Below, in pieces: positions 61,089 to 64,000 of a stretch of DNA of 64,000 nt. Source of the DNA: Kribbella pittospori (GTDB lineage Bacteria; Actinomycetota; Actinomycetes; Propionibacteriales; Kribbellaceae); assembly GCF_004331465.1 (NCBI RefSeq), contig NZ_SJKB01000001.1, positions 992,001 to 1,056,000 of the forward strand, read 5' to 3'. Every line of letters begins with the position of its first letter. Positions within the stretch are counted from its first letter, which is position 1. The notes beneath the pieces are model-generated. The model was not told the DNA's origin and did not search any database. It worked only from the letters and a program-made list of their open reading frames with translations. The translations under genes were made by a program, and so were the position numbers.

Positions 61089-61177
61089 AAGTCCCAAAGA
61101 TATGCCACCCGCGGCACACCGGACACCGCCGTACCGGAGTCGTGGTTCCGCGATACTGAGTTGCTGGGGGTGTGCGG

Positions 61178-62032
61178 ATGGAGCCGATCAGTGGGTTCGT
61201 GAGGGCCGTGGTGGGTGAAGTGAACTTCACCTTCGGCAAAGGCATGGTGGCTGCGTTCCTGGAGGCGCGCGGCAAGGCACGTGCGTCCGGGGGAGACCGG
61301 TCCGTCCAGCCGCAGTTGGACGTGCTCGTCAGAGCGCACGGCCAGTACGAGCCGTTGTTCATCCCGGCCGGCACGGTGCCGGCGGTGGACCGGTTGGCGG
61401 GGTTGGAGCAGGCCGAGCCGGCGCCGCAGCTGACTGTCGAGTTCACTCCGGGCGACGGTGGGGCGCAGGCACACCTCACTGCGAACGATCCCGTGCTCGT
61501 CACCATCACAGATGTCAGTCATCCGGAGTTCGACGCTGTGGTGTTGACCACGTCGCTCGGCGGGGCGACGTACGCGCGGCTGCCTCCGGGGTACTACCAC
61601 GTGTCCGCTGTCGTCATCGACGAGTCCGAGGACTTGCTGCTCGGGTACGGCGCTCAGCACAACCTGCACCTTGCGAGTGGCGACGACCTGCTCCTGTCGC
61701 TGGCGATTCACACCGAGGGTATGGCGGAGATCGAGGCGGCGCTGGCCGCACCACGGCAGCCGGTGCTGGTCGGTCCGGACGGGGACGCGATGCCGATCCT
61801 CGACCTGGTGCTGATCGGCCGCTCGCCGGACTGCGATCTGATCCTCGACCACCCCCAGGTGAGCCGGCACCACGCCGAGCTGCTCCGGATCGACCAGGTC
61901 ACCTTCGAACTCCGCGACCTCGGCTCAACCAACGGCACCACCGTCAACGGCGTACCAGTCCGCACCATCCACGTCAGCGACGGCGACGAAATCCGCCTAG
62001 GCAACTTCCCCCTCCACCTGTACCTGTCTTAG
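61178..62032 (+). CDS. FHA-domain protein
   Basis: 284 residues from ATG at 61178 (GTG at 61172 is also in frame). The N-terminal about 190 residues are not recognised: no Cys cluster or membrane helix, with strand-rich middle segments. The C-terminal FHA domain has I-G-R-S-P-D-C-D-L and V-S-R-H-H-A-E-L-L, then [12 protein letters not shown], and should bind phosphothreonine peptides. Likely acts in Ser/Thr kinase signalling; no kinase gene is adjacent. Confidence 0.85.
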   Translation: MEPISGFVRAVVGEVNFTFGKGMVAAFLEARGKARASGGDRSVQPQLDVLVRAHGQYEPLFIPAGTVPAVDRLAGLEQAEPAPQLTVEFTPGDGGAQAHLTANDPVLVTITDVSHPEFDAVVLTTSLGGATYARLPPGYYHVSAVVIDESEDLLLGYGAQHNLHLASGDDLLLSLAIHTEGMAEIEAALAAPRQPVLVGPDGDAMPILDLVLIGRSPDCDLILDHPQVSRHHAELLRIDQVTFELRDLGSTNGTTVNGVPVRTIHVSDGDEIRLGNFPLHLYLS

Positions 62033-62078
62033 AACCACCACCTCGTCACCTTGTGTGGTCACCTGGGAGGATGGGGGT

Positions 62079-63290
62079 GTGAATCCGCGATCCGTTGTCA
62101 TTCTTGGCTCTACTGGTTCTGTGGGGACCCAGGCGCTCGAGTTGATCGGGCGCAATCGTGAGCGGTTCCGGGTGCTCGCGCTCTCGGCCGGCGGGGGCAA
62201 CGTCGGTCTGCTTGCCGCGCAGGCGCTGGAGTTCGGGGTCGAAGCGGTCGCGGTGGCGAAGGCGACTGTCGCCCAGGACCTGCAGCTCGCGTTCTACGCC
62301 GAGGCGCAGCGCCAGGGGTACGCGCAGGGCGAGTTCCGGATCCCGAAGATCATCACCGGCCCGGACGCGTCCAGCGAGCTCGCGGCGATGCCGTGTGACG
62401 TGGTCCTCAACGGCATCACCGGCTCGGTCGGACTGCAGCCGACGCTCACGGCGCTCGACGCGGGGACGACGCTCGCACTGGCCAACAAGGAGTCGCTGGT
62501 GATCGGCGGGCCGCTGGTCACCCGCCGGGTCAAGCCCGGGCAGATCGTGCCGGTCGACTCCGAGCACAGCGCGATCGCGCAGTGCCTGCGCGGAGGTACG
62601 GCCGACGAGGTACGCCGTTTGGTCGTGACAGCGAGCGGCGGTCCGTTCCGCGGCCGGTCGCGGGCCGAGATGGCGGACGTCACCCCGGAGCAGGCGATGA
62701 ACCACCCGACCTGGGACATGGGTCCGGTGATCACGATCAACTCGGCCAACCTGGTCAACAAGGGCCTGGAGGTGATCGAGGCACACCTGCTGTACGGCCT
62801 GCCGATGAGCCGGATCGAGGTGATCGTGCACCCGCAGTCGATCGTGCACTCGATGGTCGAGTTCGTTGACGGCGCGACCATGGTCCAGGCGTCGCCGCCC
62901 GACATGCGGTTGCCGATCGCACTCGCGCTCGGCTGGCCCGACCGGATTCCGGACGTCGCGCCCGCCTGTGACTGGACTACGGCGAGTAGCTGGGAGTTCG
63001 AGCCGCTGGACGACGAGGCGTTCCCGGCGGTCCAGCTGGCCCGCGAGGCGGGGACCCGCGGCGGCACCGCGCCGGCCGTGCTGAACGCGGCGAACGAGGT
63101 CTGTGTCCAGGCGTTCCGGGACGGCCGGCTGCCGTTCCTGGCGATCGTCGACACCGTGGCCCGGGTAGTGACCGAACACGACGTACCCTCGTATGAGGAA
63201 TTGTCCATCGACGACGTACTCGCCGCGGACGGCTGGGCCCGCGCCCGGGCCCGTGAGCTCACCGGCGTACAGGAGACCACCAAGGCATGA
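62079..63290 (+). CDS. dxr: 1-Deoxy-D-xylulose 5-phosphate reductoisomerase
   Basis: 403 residues from GTG at 62079, with GGGAGGATGGG upstream as the ribosome site. Second step of the MEP isoprenoid pathway. NADPH-binding L-G-S-T-G-S-V-G-T at the start; metal/substrate motifs [26 protein letters not shown] and [11 protein letters not shown] are intact. The stop overlaps the rseP-like start (ATGA), the pair seen across Actinobacteria (followed by ispG outside the window). Confidence 0.95.
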   Translation: MNPRSVVILGSTGSVGTQALELIGRNRERFRVLALSAGGGNVGLLAAQALEFGVEAVAVAKATVAQDLQLAFYAEAQRQGYAQGEFRIPKIITGPDASSELAAMPCDVVLNGITGSVGLQPTLTALDAGTTLALANKESLVIGGPLVTRRVKPGQIVPVDSEHSAIAQCLRGGTADEVRRLVVTASGGPFRGRSRAEMADVTPEQAMNHPTWDMGPVITINSANLVNKGLEVIEAHLLYGLPMSRIEVIVHPQSIVHSMVEFVDGATMVQASPPDMRLPIALALGWPDRIPDVAPACDWTTASSWEFEPLDDEAFPAVQLAREAGTRGGTAPAVLNAANEVCVQAFRDGRLPFLAIVDTVARVVTEHDVPSYEELSIDDVLAADGWARARARELTGVQETTKA

Positions 63291-64000
63291 CCGCGCTTCT
63301 CACTCTCCTCGGCATCGTGCTGTTCGCGGCCGGCATCCTGATCTCGGTCGCACTGCACGAAATGGGCCACATGCTGCCCGCCAAGGCCTTCGGGATGAAG
63401 GTCTCGCAGTTCTTCGTCGGCTTCGGCCGGACCGTGTGGTCCACCAAGCGCGGCGAGACGGAGTACGGCCTGAAGCTGATCCCGGCCGGCGGGTTCGTCC
63501 GGATCATCGGCATGATGCCGCCCGCCAAGGGTGCGGACCCGACCAAGGTGCGCAAGGCCAACACCGGCCCGATCCAGTCGATGGTCGAGAACGCCCGGAC
63601 CGCGGACTACGAGACGATCGAGCCCGAGGACAACGGCCGGCTGTTCTACCAGAAGGTGTGGTGGAAGAAGCTGATCGTGATGGCGTCCGGGCCGCTGGTC
63701 AACGTGGTGATCGCGTTCGTGCTGTTCGGCGGCCTCTTCATGCTGTACGGCGCCAACGTCGCGCAGACGACCGTGGCCACGGTCACCGACTGTGTGATCC
63801 CGGCCTCGCAGGCCTCGACCGACCGCAAGTGCGTCGACACCGACAAGGTGTCGCCGGCCAAGGAGGCCGGGTTCCAGGTCGGCGACAAGATCGTCGCGTT
63901 CAACGGCACCGCGATCTCCAGCTGGGACCAGCTGACTCCGCTGATCCGGGCGAACACCGACAAGGCCGCCACCATCGTTGTCGAGCGCAACGGTCAGCAG
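63287..64000 (+). CDS. RseP/Rip1-type site-2 protease (3' end cut by window)
   Basis: At least 238 residues; the window ends before the stop. First membrane helix carries the zinc site H-E-M-G-H (His24, Glu25, His28). A second helix with [10 protein letters not shown] follows near residue 137 and a PDZ domain begins near residue 195 ([14 protein letters not shown]). The family cuts anti-sigma factors within the membrane. Translationally coupled to dxr. Confidence 0.93.
   Translation, partial: MTALLTLLGIVLFAAGILISVALHEMGHMLPAKAFGMKVSQFFVGFGRTVWSTKRGETEYGLKLIPAGGFVRIIGMMPPAKGADPTKVRKANTGPIQSMVENARTADYETIEPEDNGRLFYQKVWWKKLIVMASGPLVNVVIAFVLFGGLFMLYGANVAQTTVATVTDCVIPASQASTDRKCVDTDKVSPAKEAGFQVGDKIVAFNGTAISSWDQLTPLIRANTDKAATIVVERNGQQ

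Overview
The window is high-GC, densely coded actinobacterial DNA. The gene set points to Actinobacteria: a dapA–rnj pair, an ftsK–rodZ–rimO–pgsA–cinA–clgR block near recA–recX, TCGAAC-N4-GTTCGA LexA boxes, a SAM-IV type riboswitch and many apparently leaderless starts. The style resembles Nocardioidaceae/Kribbellaceae (a Kribbella-like organism), but that is inference from gene content. No tRNA, rRNA, CRISPR array, insertion sequence or prophage was recognised; the window reads as ordinary chromosome.

Layout. 1–4119: secreted tripeptidyl-aminopeptidase-like hydrolase (cut by the window edge), DinB-like protein, GNAT acetyltransferase, DUF418 membrane protein. 4250–7794: paaABCDE, the phenylacetyl-CoA epoxidase, five overlapping genes behind a palindrome and a leaderless-type promoter. 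8064–9578: argG with a terminator and an ARG box over its promoter. 9669–14321: DUF457 membrane protein, dapA–rnj and a LacI regulator. 14295–16338: two tandem fatty-acid desaturases, the downstream copy lacking its N-terminus. 16495–21357: phoD with a PHO-box-like site, an S9 oligopeptidase and an HSL-type esterase, with two strong hairpins. 21415–25148: a frameshifted NB-ARC/LuxR regulator, and a cysteine-desulfurase-like enzyme behind a SAM-IV type riboswitch. 25288–29516: metalloprotease-like protein, second DinB-like protein, large secreted hydrolase, DUF4184 membrane protein.

29577–37310 is the conserved division and envelope block: ftsK, a PH-like membrane protein, rodZ, rimO, pgsA, pncC/cinA and clgR. 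37331–48353 carries DNA repair and membrane genes: a LexA-boxed DUF4262 gene, nei2, lhr, an LppM-like lipoprotein, DUF3046, an MMPL transporter, grpB and an unknown gene. recA–recX follow at 48604–51532; recX has an unusually long low-complexity N-terminal extension. 51998–56839 holds an MmcQ/YjbR protein, an Rv0909-type antitoxin homologue, two small proteins, rny behind a roughly 390-nt leader, an NTF2-like protein and a GNAT enzyme ending in a 14-bp tandem repeat. 56848–61088 is mostly minus strand: Zn metallopeptidase, DUF6458, glutaryl-CoA dehydrogenase-like enzyme, a Nudix remnant without its catalytic core, a DUF1707 protein and a glutamine-amidotransferase-like protein. An FHA protein, dxr and the start of an RseP/Rip1-type site-2 protease close the window.

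Common themes: both RNA-decay nucleases RNase J and RNase Y are present. DNA repair genes (recA, recX, nei2, lhr, a LexA-boxed DUF4262 gene) cluster within about 14 kb. At thirteen start codons a −10-like hexamer (TANNNT, or CATACT in two cases) lies 6–7 nt upstream, the signature of leaderless transcripts. No wholly new multi-gene system was recognised; the best leads are regulatory (SOS-controlled DUF4262, riboswitch-controlled desulfurase, rny leader) and evolutionary (RecX extension, broken genes).
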